The position numbers and the translations under genes were made by a program. From Aristolochia californica (Eukaryota > Streptophyta > Magnoliopsida > Piperales > Aristolochiaceae), in the NCBI GenBank assembly GCA_029961685.1, contig JARWKL010000002.1:21420908-21484907 (forward strand): a stretch of DNA of 64,000 nucleotides, given 5' to 3'. The first letter of the stretch is position 1. Each line of letters opens with the position of its first letter. The notes below the pieces were generated by a model, which was not told the origin of the DNA, ran no database searches, and saw nothing but the letters and a program-made list of their open reading frames with translations. Positions 50,410-62,017 of this stretch are shown here, one piece after another.

Positions 50410-53312
50410 TGAACATCCAAAATGGGAATGCTCAAATGCTGAGAGAGATAATTCCAAAAAGTATCTATGATTTTTAAGGACGGGCAAAAAGTGGGTTGTT
50501 TGGCTCTGGTAAATAAATATCCAACCACTTGAGAATTTAACTTTTTCTACTCCCCCTAATTTTTGGGCCACAAGGCCTCTTGCATCCTCAACATGCTTGT
50601 AGCATGCACACCCCCAACACACTTAAAGCATGTTGGGATCAGTTAGAAATCTCTTTCCTACCAAAATTCCACCAAGCTATTATTAGAGGGTTGTACGTGT
50701 GGAATTTCCAAAACATGGATTTTGGGGTTCATTTTTTGGTGCGTGAAATAATTTTCTATTTATTATATAGTTTTCAAATTCTATTTGCACACATGAACTC
50801 TAAAATTTTCGTTTTGTTGCGATCTTATATCTTTTTTGTTTACGAGGAAAAATGGGAGACTGGAAACTCAAGTTTGGATCTGAAGAAAAATAAAATTATG
50901 AACATAAAAAATGGGAATGCACAAATGCTGAGAGAGATAATTCCAAAAAGTATCTGTGATTTTTAAGGATGGGCAAAAGTGGGTTGTTTGGATCTGGTAA
51001 AATATCCAACCACTTGAGAATTTAACTTTCTCTACTCCCCCTAATTTTTGGGCCACTAGGCCACTTGCACCCTCAACATGCTTGTGGTATGCACACCCCC
51101 ACCACACTCAAAGCATGTTCGGATCAGTTAGAAGTCTCTTTCCTATAAAATTCCACCAAGCTATTATTAGGGGGTTGTACGTGTGGAATTTCACATACAT
51201 GGATTTTGGGGTTCATTTTTTGGTGCGTTAAATAATTTTTTATTTATTATATAGTTTTCAAATTCTTTTTGCACACATGAACTCTAAAATTTTCGTTTTG
51301 TTGCGATCTTATATCTTTTTTGTTTACGAGGAAAAATGGGAGACTGGAAACTCAAGTTTGGATATGAAGAAAAAAAAATTTGAACATAAAAAATGGGAAT
51401 GCACAAATGCTGAGAGAGATAATTCCAAAAAGTATCTGTGATTTTAAACGATGGGCAAAAAGTGGTTTTTTTTGGCTCTGGTAAATATCCAACCACTTGA
51501 GAATTTGAGTTTTTCTACTCCCCCTAATTTTTGGGCCAGTAGGCCACTTGCGTCCTCAACATGCTTGTGGCATGCACACCCCCACCACACTTAAAGCATG
51601 TTGGGATCAGTTAGAAGTCTCTTTCCTATAAAATTCCACCAAGCTATTATTAGGGGGTTGTACGTGTGGAATTTCCCAAACATGGATTTTGGGGTTCATT
51701 TTTTGGTGCGCGAAATAATTTTCTATTTATTATATAGTTTTCAAATTCTTTTTGCACACATGAACTCTAAAATTTTCGTTTTGTTGCGATCTTATATCTT
51801 TTTTGTTTACGAGGAAAAATGGGTGAGTCGAAACTCAAGTTTGGATCTGAAGAAAAAAAAAATTTGAACATCCAAAATGGGAATGCACAAATGCTGAGAG
51901 AGATAATTCCAAAAAGTATCTGTGATTTTTAAGGATGGGGAAAAAGTGGGTTGTTTGGCTCTGGTAAATATCCAACCACTTGAGAATTTAACTTTTTCTA
52001 CTCCCCCTAATTTTTGGGCCACTAGGCCACTTGCATCCTCAACATGCTTGTGGCATGCACACCCCCACCACACTTAAAGCATGTTGGGATCAGTTAGAAG
52101 TCTCTTTCCTATAAAATTCCACCAAGCTATTATTAGGAGGTTGTACATGTGGAATTTCCCAAACATGGATTTTGGGGTTCATTTTTTGGTGCGTGAAATA
52201 ATTTTCTATTTATTATATAGTTTTCAAATTCTATTTGCACACATGAACTCTAAAATTTTCGTTTTGTTGCGATCTTATATCTTTTTTGTTTACGAGGAAA
52301 AATGGGAGACTGGAAACTCAAGTTTGGATCTGAAGAAAAAAAAAATTTGAACATCAAAAATGGGAATGCGCAAATGCTGAGAGAGATAATTCCAAAAAGT
52401 ATCTGTGATTTTTAATGATGGGCAAAAAGTGGGTTGGTTGGCTCTGGTAAATATCCAACCACTTGAGAATTTAACTTTTTCTACTCTCCCTAATTTTTGG
52501 GCCACTAGGCCACTTGCATCCTCAACATTCTTGTGGCATGCACACCCCCACCACACTTAAAGCATGTTCGGATCAGTTAGAAGTCTCTTTCCTATAAAAT
52601 TCCACCAAGCTATTATTAAGGGTTTGTACGTGTGGAATTTCCCAAACATGGATTTTGGGGTTCATTTTTTGGAGCGTGAAATAATTTTCTATTTATTGTA
52701 TAGTTTTCAAATTCTTTTTGCACACATAAACTCTAAAATTTTCGTTTTGTTGCGATCTAATTTTTTTTTTTACGAGGAAAAATGGGAGAGTGAAAACTCA
52801 AGTTTGGATCTGAAGAAAAAAAAAAATTTGAACATAAAAAATGGGAATCCACAAATGCTGAGAGAGATAATTCCAAAAAGTATCTGTGATTTTTAAGGAT
52901 GATCAAAAAGTGGGTTGTTTGGCTCTGGTAAATATCCAACCACTTGAGAATTTAACTTTTTCTACTCCCCCTAATTTTTGGGCCACTAGGCCACTTGCAT
53001 CCTCAACATGCTTGTGGCATGCACACCCCACCACACTTAAAGCATGTTGCGATCAGTTAGAAGTCTCTTTCCTATAAAATTCCACCAAGCTATTATTAGG
53101 GGGTTGTACGTGTGGAATTTCCCAAACATGGATTTTGGGGTTCATTTTTTGGTGCGCGAAATAATTTTCTATTTATTATAAAGTTTTCAAATTCTTTTTT
53201 CACACATGAACTCTAAAATTTTTGTTTTGTTGCGATCTTATATCTTTTTTGTTTACGAGGAAAAATGGGAGAATGGAAACTCAAGTTTGGATCAGAAGAA
53301 AAAAAAAAAAAT
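50410..53312 (+). repeat. Cassette A-B-G-H-I-J (copy near 50-53 kb)
   Basis: Monomer starts are 50410 (A), 50899 (B), 51381 (G), 51865 (H), 52348 (I) and 52829 (J). It pairs with 40494-43395 at 9915-9917 bp. The A monomer is patched: head and extreme end are type A, but between about 50709 and 50861 it reads TTCCAAAACATGG, GCGTGAAAT, CAAATTCTATTTGC and GAGACTGG, none of them type A. Private changes elsewhere include GATATGAAGA near 51361, ATGGGTGAGTCG near 51829 and TACTCTCCC near 52483. Confidence 0.9.
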
Positions 53313-54761
53313 TGAACATCCAAAATGGGAATGCACAAATGCTGAGAGAGATAATTCCAAAAAGTATCTGTGATTTTTAAGGATGGGCAAAAAGTGGGTT
53401 GTTTGGCTCTGGTAAATATCCAACCACTTGAGAATTTAACTTTTCCTAGTCCCCCTAATTTTTGGGCCACTAGGACTTGCATCCTCAACATGCTTGTGGT
53501 ATGCACACCCCCACCACACTTAAAGCATGTTGGGATCAGTTAGAAGTCTCTTTCCTTTAAAATTCCGCCAAGCTATTATTAGGGGGTTGTATGTGTGGAA
53601 TTTCCCAAACATGGATTTTGGGGTTCATTTTTTGGTGTGTGAAATAATTTTTTATTTATTAAACAGTTTTCAAATTCTTTTAGCACACATGAACTCTAAA
53701 ATTTTCGTTTTGTTGCGATCTTATTTCTTTTTTGTTTACGAGGAAAAATGGGAGAGTGGAAACTAAAGGTTGGATCTGAAGAAAAAAAAAAATTTTGAAC
53801 ATCCAAAATGGGAATGCACAAATGCTGAGAGAGATAATTCCAAAAAGTATCTTTGATTTTTAAGGATGGGTAAAAAGTGGGTTGTTTGGCTCTGGTAAAT
53901 ATCCAACCACTTGAGAATTTAACTTTTTCTACTCCCCCTAATTTTTTGGCCACTAGGCCACTTGCTTCTTCAACATGCTTGTGGCATGCACACCCCCACC
54001 ACACTTAAAGCATGTTGGGATCAGTTAGAAGTCTCTTTCCTATAAAATTCCACAAGGCTATTATTAGGGGGTTGTATGTGTGGAATTTCCCAAACAAGGA
54101 TTTTGGGGTTCATTTTTTCGTTCGTGAAATAATTTTCTATTTATTATATAGTTTTCAAATTCTTTTTGCACACATTAACTCTAATATTTTTGTTTTGTTG
54201 CGATCTTATATCTTTTTTGTTTACGAGGAAAAATGGGAGAGTGGAAACTCAAGTTTGGATCTGAAGAAAAAAAAAATTTGAACATAAAAAATGGGAATCC
54301 ACAAATGCTGAGAGAGATAATTCCAAAAAGTATCTGTGATTTTTAAGGATGATCAAAAAGTGGGTTGTTTGGCTCTGGTAAATATCCAACCACTTGAGAA
54401 TTTAACTTTTTCTACTCCCCCTTAATTTTTGGGCCACTAGGCCACTTGCATCCTCAACATGCTTGTGGCATGCACACCCCACCACACTTAATGCATGTTG
54501 CGATCAGTTAGAAGTCTCTTTCCTATAAAATTCCACCAAGCTATTATTAGGGGGTTGTACGTGTGGAATTTCCCAAATATGGATTTTGGGGTTCGTTTTT
54601 TGGTGTGTGAGATAATTTTCTATTTATTATATAGTTTTCAAATTCGTTTTGCGCACATGAACTCTAAAATTTTCGTTTTGTTGCGATCTTATATCTTTTT
54701 TTGTTACGAGGAAAAATGGGAGAGTGGAAACTCAAGTACGGATCTGAAGAAAAAAAAAATT
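53313..54761 (+). repeat. Segment ending L-J, copied near 45 kb and 62 kb
   Basis: Monomer starts are 53313, 53796 (L) and 54279 (J). L and J correspond to 45588 and 46071 (offset 8208) and to 62502 and 62985 (offset 8706). In the first monomer the CTAGGCCACTTGC block is shortened to CTAGGACTTGC near 53472; the same shortening occurs at 62176 in the monomer at 62018. Its tail (TTAAACAG, TTTTAGCACAC) is the tail left in the truncated monomer at 45323. Confidence 0.88.
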
Positions 54762-56694
54762 TGAACATCGAAAATGGGAATGCACAAATGCTGAGAGAGA
54801 TAATTCCAAAAAGTATCTGTGATTTTTAAGGATAGGGAAAAAGTGGGTTGTTTGGCTCTGGTAAATATACAACAACTTGAGAATTTAACTTTTTCTACTC
54901 CCCCTAATTTTTGGGCCACTAGGCCACTTGCATCCTCAACATGCTTGTTGCATGCACATCCCCACCACACTTGAAGCATGTTGGGATCAGTTAGAAGTCT
55001 CTTTCCTATAAAATTCCACAAGGCTATTATTAGGGGGTTGTACATGTGGAATTTCCCAAACATGGATTTTGGGGTTCATTTTTTGGTGCGTGAAATAATT
55101 TTCTATTTATTATATAGTTTTCATATTCTTTTTGCACACTTGAACTCTAAAATTTTCGTTTTGTTGCGATCTTATATCTTTTTTGTTTACGAGGAAAAAT
55201 GGGAGAGTGGAAACTCAAGTTTGGATCTGAAGAAAAAAAAAATTTGACCATCCAAATTGGGAATGCACAAATGCTGAGAGAGATAATTCCAAAAAGTATC
55301 TGTGATTTTTAACGATGGGCAAAAAGTGGTTTTTTTGGCTCTGGTAAATATCCAACCTCTTGAGAATTTAAGTTTTTCTACTCCCCCTAATTTTTGGGCC
55401 AGTAGGCCACTTGCGTCCTCAACATGCTTGTGGCATGGACACCCCCACCACACTTAAAGCATGTTGGGATCAGTTAGAAGTCTCTTTCCTATAAAATTCC
55501 ACCAAGCTATTATTAGGGGGTTGTATGTGTGGAATTTCCCAAACATGGATTTTGGGGTTCATTTTTTAGTGCGCGAAATAATTTTCTATTTATTATATAG
55601 TTTTCAAATTCTTTTTGCACACATGAACTCTAAAATTTTCGTTTTGTTGCGATCTTATATCTTTTTTTGTTACGAGGAAAAATGGGAGAGTGGAAACTCA
55701 AGAACGGATCTGAAGAAAAAAAAAATTTGAACATCGAAAATGGGAATGCACAAATGCTGAGAGAGATAATTCCAAAAAGTATCTGTGATTTTTAATGATA
55801 GGCAAAAAGTGGGTTGTTTGGCTCTGGTAAATATACAACAACTTGAGAATTTAACTTTTTCTACTCCCCTAATTTTTGGGCGACTAGGCCACTTGCATCC
55901 TCAACATGCTTGTTGCATGCACATCCCCACCACACTTGAAGCATGTTGGGATCAGTTAGAAGTCTCATTCCTATAAAATTCCACAAGGCTATTATTAGGG
56001 GGTTGTACATGTGGAATTTCCCAAACATGGATTTTGGGGTTCATTTTTTGGTGCGTGAAATAATTTTCTATTTATTATATAGTTTTCATATTCTTTTTGC
56101 ACACTTGAACTCTAAAATTTTCGTTTTGTTGCGATCTTATATCTTTTTTGTTTACGAGGAAAAATGGGAGAGTGGAAACTCAAGTTTGGATCTGAAGAAA
56201 AAAAAAAATTTGAACATCCAAATTGGGAATGCACAAATGCTGAGAGAGATAATTCCAAAAAGTATCTGTGATTTTTAACGATGGGCAAAAAGTGGTTTTT
56301 TTGGCTCTGGTAAATATCCAACCTCTTGAGATTTTAAGTTTTTCTACTCCCCCTAATTTTTGGGCGAGTAGGCCACTTGCGTCCTCAACATGCTTGTGGC
56401 ATGGACACCCCCACCACACTTAAAGCATGTTGGGATCAGTTAGAAGTCTCTTTCCTATAAAATTCCACCAAGCTATTATTAGGGGGTTGTATGTGTGGAA
56501 TTTCCCAAACATGGATTTTGGGGTTCATTTTTTGGTGCGCGAAATAATTTTCTATTTATTATATAGTTTTCAAATTCTTTTTGCACACATGAACTCTAAA
56601 ATTTTCGTTTAGTTACGATCTTATATCCTTTTTGTTTACGAGGAAAAATGGGAGAGTGGAAACTCATGTTTGGAACTGAAGAAAACAAAAAAAT
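54762..56694 (+). repeat. Dimer HOR K-G'-K-G', second locus
   Basis: Monomer starts are 54762 (K), 55245 (G'), 55728 (K) and 56211 (G'). The same two monomer types alternate at 23182-26081. The dimer period here is 966 bp. Private changes include TTTGACCATCC at the head of 55245, AAGAACGGATC near 55701, a lost C giving TACTCCCCTAA near 55863, and GGGCGAGTAGG near 56362. Confidence 0.9.
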
Positions 56695-59600
56695 TGAACA
56701 TCCAAAATGTGAATGCACAAATGCTGAGAGAGATCATTCCAAAAAGAATCTGTGATTTTTAAAGATGGGCAAAAAGTGGGTTGTTTGGCTCTGGTAAATA
56801 TCCAACCACGTGAGAATTTAACTTTTTCTACTCCCCCTAATTTTTGGGCCACTAGGCCACTTGCATCCTCAACATGCTTGTGGCATGCACACCCCCACCA
56901 CACTTAAAGCATGTTGGGATCAGTTAGAAGTCTCTTTCCTATAAAATTCCGCCAAGCTATTATTAGGGGGTTGTACGTGTGGAATTTCCCAAACATGGAT
57001 TTTGGGGTTCATTTTTTGGTGCGTGAAATAATTTTCTATTTATTATATAGTTTTCAAATTCCTTTTGCACACATGAACTCTAAAATTTACGTTTTGTTGT
57101 GATCTTATATCTTTTTTGTTTACGAGGAAAAATGGGAGAGTGGAAACTCAAGTTTGGATCTGAAGAAAAAAAAAATTTTGAACATCAAAAATGGGAATGC
57201 ACAAATGCTGAGAGAGATAATTCCAAAAAGTATATGTGATTTTTAAGGATGGGCAAAAAGTGGGTTGTTTGGCTCTGGTAAATATCCAACTACTTGAGAA
57301 TTTAACTTTTTCTGCTCCCCCTTATTTTTGGGTCACTAGGCCACTTGCATCCTCAACATGCTTGTGGCATGCACACCCCCACCACACTTAAAGCATGTTG
57401 GGATAAGTTAGAAGTCTCTTTCCTATAAAATTCCACCAAGTTATTATTACGGGGTTGTACGTGTGGAATTTCCCATACATGGATTTTGGCGTTCATTTTT
57501 TGGTGCGTGAAATAAATTTCTATTTATTATATGGTTTTCAAATTCCTTTTGCACACATGAACTCTAAAATTTTCGTTTTGTTGCGATCTTATTTCTTTTT
57601 TGTTTGCGAGGAAAAATGGGAGAGAGGAAACTCAAGTTTGGATCTGAAGAAAAAAAAAAATTTTTGAACATCCAAAATGGGAATGCACAAATGCTGAGAG
57701 AGATAATTCCAAAAAGTATCTGTGATTTTTAAGGATGGGCACAAAGTGGGTTGTTTGGCTCTGGTAAATATCCAACCACTTGAGAATTTAACTTTTTCTA
57801 CTCCCCCTAATTTTTGGGCCACTAGGCCACTTCCTTCCTCAACATGCTTGTGGCATGCACTCCCCCCCCCCCCCACACTTAAAGCATGTTGGGATCAGTT
57901 AGAAGTCACTTTCCTATAAAATTCCACCAAGCTATTATTAGGGGGTTGTACGTGTGGAATTTCCCAAACATGGATTTTGGGGTTCATTTTTTGTTGCGTG
58001 AAATAATTTTCTATTTATCATATAGTTTTCAAATTCCTTTAGCACACATGAACACTAAAATTTTCGTTTTGTTTTGATCTTATATCTTTTTTGTTTACGA
58101 GGAAAAATGGGAGAGTGGAAACTCTAGTTTGGATCTGAAGAAAAAAAAAATTTGAACATCCAAAATGGGAATGCACAAATGCAGAGAGAGATAATTCCAA
58201 AAAATATCTGTCATTTTTAAGGATGGGCAAAAAGTGGGTTGTTTGGCTCTGGTAAATATCCAACCACTTGAGAATTTAACTTTTTCTACTCCCCCTAATT
58301 TTTGGGCCACTAGGCACTTGCATCCTCAACATGCTTGTCGCATGCACACCCCCACCACACTTAAAGCATGTTGGGATCAGTTAGAAATCTCTTTCCTATA
58401 AAATTCCACCAAGCTATTATTAGGGGTTTGTATGTGTGGAATTTCCCAAACATGGATTTTGGGGTTCATTTTTTGGTGCGTGAAATAATTTTCTATTTAT
58501 TATATAGTTTTCAAATTCTTTTTGCACACATGAACTCTAAAATTTTCGTTTTGTTGCGATCTTATATCTTTTTTTGTTTACGAGGAAAAATAGGAGACTG
58601 GAAACACAACTTTGGATCTGAAGAAAAAAAAAAAATTGAACATCAAAAATGGGAATGCACAAATGCTGAGAGAGATAATTCCAAAAAGTATCTGTGATTT
58701 TTAAGGATGGGCAAAACGTGGGTTGTTTGGCTCTGGTAAATATCCAACCACTTGAGAATTTAACTTTTTCTACTCCCCCTAATTGTTGGGCCACTAGGCC
58801 ACTTGCATCGTTAACATGCTTGTGGCATACACACCCCCACCACACTTAAAGCATGTTGAGATCAGTTAGAAGTCTCTTTCCTATAAAATTGCACCAAGCT
58901 ATTATTAGGGGGTTGTACATGTGGAATTTCCCATACATGGATTTTGGGGTTCATTTTTTGTTGCGTGAAATAATTTTCTATTTATTATATGGTTTTCAAT
59001 TTCCTTTTGCACACATGAACTCTAAAATTTTCGTTTTGTTGCGATCTTATATCTTTTTTGTTTACGAGGAAAAATGGGAGACGGGAAACTCAAGTTTGGA
59101 TCTGAAGAAAAAAATATTTGAACATCAAAAAAGGGAATGCACAAATGCTTAGAGAGATAATTCCAAAAAGTATCTGTCATTTTTAAGGATGGGCACAAAG
59201 TGGGTTGTTTGGCTCTGGTAAATATCCAACCACTTGAGAATTTAACTTTTTCTACTCCCCTTAATTTTTGGGCCACTAGGCAACTTGCTTCCTCAACATG
59301 CTTGTGGCATGCACACCCCCACCACACTTAAAGCATGTTGGGATCAGTTAGAAGTCACTTTCCTATAAAATTTCACCAAGCTATTATTAGGGGGTTGTAC
59401 GTGTGGAATTTCCCAAACATGGATTTTGGGGTTAATTTTTTGTTGCGTGAAATAATTTTCTATTTATCATATAGTTTTCCAATTCCTTTAGCACACATGA
59501 ACTCTAAAATTTTCGTTTTGTTGTGATCTTATATCTTTTTTGTTTACGAGGAAAAATAGGAGAGTGGAAACTCAAGTTTGGATCTGAAGAAAAAAAAAAT

Positions 59601-60083
59601 TTGAACATCCAAAATGGTAATGCACAAATGCTGAGAGAGATAATTCCAAAATGTATCTGTGATTTTTAAGGATGGGCAAAAAGTGGGTTGTTTGGCTCTG
59701 GTAAATATCCAACCACTTGAGAATTTAACTTTTTCTACTCCCCCTAATTTTTGGGCCACTAGGCCACTTGCATCCTCAACATGCTTGTGGCATGCACACC
59801 CCCACCACACTTAAAGCATGTTGGGATCAGTTAGAAGTCTCTTTCCTATAAAATTCCACCAAGCTATTATTAGGGGGTTGTATGTGTGGAATTTCCCAAA
59901 CAGGGATTTTGGGGTTCATTTTTAGGAGCGTGAAATAATTTTTTTTTTATTAAATAGTTTTCAAATTCTTTTTGCACACATGAACTCTAAAATTTTCGTT
60001 TTGATGCGATCTAATTTTTTTTTTTTACGAGGAAAAATGGGAGAGTGGAAACTCAAGTTTGGATCTGAAGAAAAAAAAAAATT
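56695..60083 (+). repeat. Divergent monomers without close HOR partners
   Basis: Monomer starts are 56695, 57179, 57665, 58153, 58637, 59119 and 59602. Private variants are dense here, including GAAAACAAAAAAATTG, CCACGTGAG, CTGCTCCCCCTTATTTTTGGGTCAC, a 13-C tract at 57862-57874, AATTGTTGGGCC and GAAAAAAATATTTG. An older internal duplication is visible. The monomers at 57665 and 59119 share GGGCACAAAGTGGG, TTCCTCAACATGC and GAAGTCACTTTCC, and their tails share TATTTATCATATAG with TTTAGCACAC, about 1450 bp apart. The block looks less homogenised than its flanks. Confidence 0.85.
57862..57874 (+). repeat. Homopolymer tract of 13 C
   Basis: The monomer at 57665 has a run of 13 C where nearly all others read ACACCCCCACCACAC. 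It may be a true expansion by slippage and A-to-C changes, or a sequencing or consensus error at a C-rich site. No other C run of this length was seen in the window. Confidence 0.9.
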
Positions 60084-62017
60084 TGAACATAAAAAATGGG
60101 AATCCACAAATGCTGAGAGAGATAATTCCAAAAAGTATTTGTGATTTTTAAGGATGATCAAAAAGTGGGTTGTTTGGCTCTGGTAAATATCCAACCACTT
60201 GAGAATTTAACTTTTTCTACTCCCCCTAATTTTTGGGCCACTAGGCCACTTGCATCCTCAACATGCTTGTGGGATGCACACCCCACCACACTTAAAGCAT
60301 GTTGCGATCAGTTAGAAGTCTCTTTCCTATAAAATTCCACCAAGCTATTATTAGGGGGTTGTACGTGTGGAATTTCCCAAACATGGATTTTGGGGTTCAT
60401 TTGTTGGTGCGTGAAATAATTTTCTATTTATTATATAGTTTTCAAATTCTTTTTTCACACATGAACTCTAAAATTTTCGTTTTGTTGCGATCTTATATCT
60501 TTTTTGTTTACGAGGAAAAATGGGAGAGTGGAAACTCAAGTTAGGATCTGAAGAAAAAAAAAAATTTTGAAAATCCAAATTGGGAATGCACAAATACTGA
60601 GAGAGATAATTCCAAAAAGTATCTGTGATTTTTAAGGATGGGCAAAAAGTGGGTTGTTCGGCTCTGTTAAATATCTATCCACTTGAGAATTTAACTTTTC
60701 TACTCCCCCTAATTTTTGGGCCACTAGCCCACTTGCATCCTCAACATGCTTGTGGCATGCACACCCCCACCACACTTAAAGCATGTTGGGATCAGTTAGA
60801 AGTCTCTTTCCTATAAAATTCCACCAAGCTACTATTAGGGGGTTGTACGTGTGGAATTTCCCAAACATGGATTACGGAGTTCATTTTTTGGTGCGTAACA
60901 TAATTTTCTATTTATTATCTAGTTTTCAAATTCTTTTTGCACACAAGAACTCTAAAATTTTCGTTTTGTTGCGATCTTATATCTTTTTCGTTTACGAGGA
61001 AAAATGGGATAGTGGAAACTCAAGTTTGGATCTGAAGAAAAAAAAAATTTTGAACATCCTAAATGGGAATGCACAAATGCTGAGAGAGATAATTCCAAAA
61101 AGTATCTATGATTTTTAAGGATAGGCAAAAAGTGGGTTGTTTGGCTCTGGTAAATATCCAACCACTTGAGAATTTAACTTTTTCTACTCCCCCTAATTTT
61201 TGGGCCACTAGGCCACTTGCATCGTCAACATGCTTGTGGCATGCACACCCCCACCACACTTAAAGCATGTTGGGATCAGTTAGAAGTCTTTTTCCTATAA
61301 AATTCCACCAAGCTATTATTAGGGGTTGTACGTGTTGAATTTCCCATACATGGATTTTGGGGTTCACTTTTTGGTGCGTGAAATAATTTTTTATTTATTA
61401 TATAGTTTTCAAATTCTTATCGCACACATGAACTCTAAAATTTTCGTTTTGTTGCGATCTTATATGTTTTTTGTCTACGAGGAAAAATGGGAGAGTGGAA
61501 ACTCAAGGTTGGATCTGAAGAAAAAAAAAAAATTTGGACATCAAAAATGGGAATGCACAAATGCTGAGAGAGATAATTCCCAAAAGAATCTGTGATTTTT
61601 AAGGATGGGCAAAAAGTGGGTTGTTTGGCTCTGGTAAATATCCAACCACATGAGAATTTAACTTTTTCTACTCCCCCTAATTTTTGGCCACTAGGCCACT
61701 TGCATCCTCAACATGCTTGTGGCATGCACACCCCCACCACACTTAAGGCATGTTGGGATCAGTTAGAAGTCTCTTTCCTAAAAAATTCCACCAAGCTATT
61801 ATTAGGGGGTTGTACATGTGGAATTTCCCAAACATGTATTTTGGGGTTCATTTTTTGGTGCGTGAAATAATTTTCTATTTATTATATAGTTTTCAAATTA
61901 TTTTTGCACACATGAACTCTAAAATTTTCGTTTTGTTGCGATCTTATATCTTTTTTGTTTACGAGGAAAAATGGGAGAGTGGAAACTCAAGTTTGGATCT
62001 GAAGAAAAAAAAAATTA
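60084..62017 (+). repeat. J and linking monomers
   Basis: Monomer starts are 60084 (J), 60568, 61051 and 61535. The first two match 42912 and 43396 at 17172 bp, sharing TTCACACATGAAC, TTAGGATCTG, TGAAAATCC, CAAATTGGG, the one-base shorter AACTTTTCTACTCC and CACTAGCCCAC. The tail of 60568 also shares TTATCTAG and CACACAAGAAC with the tail of the monomer at 3382. The monomer at 61535 begins TTTGGACATC and has CCCAAAAGAATCTG and CCACATGAG. Confidence 0.85.
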
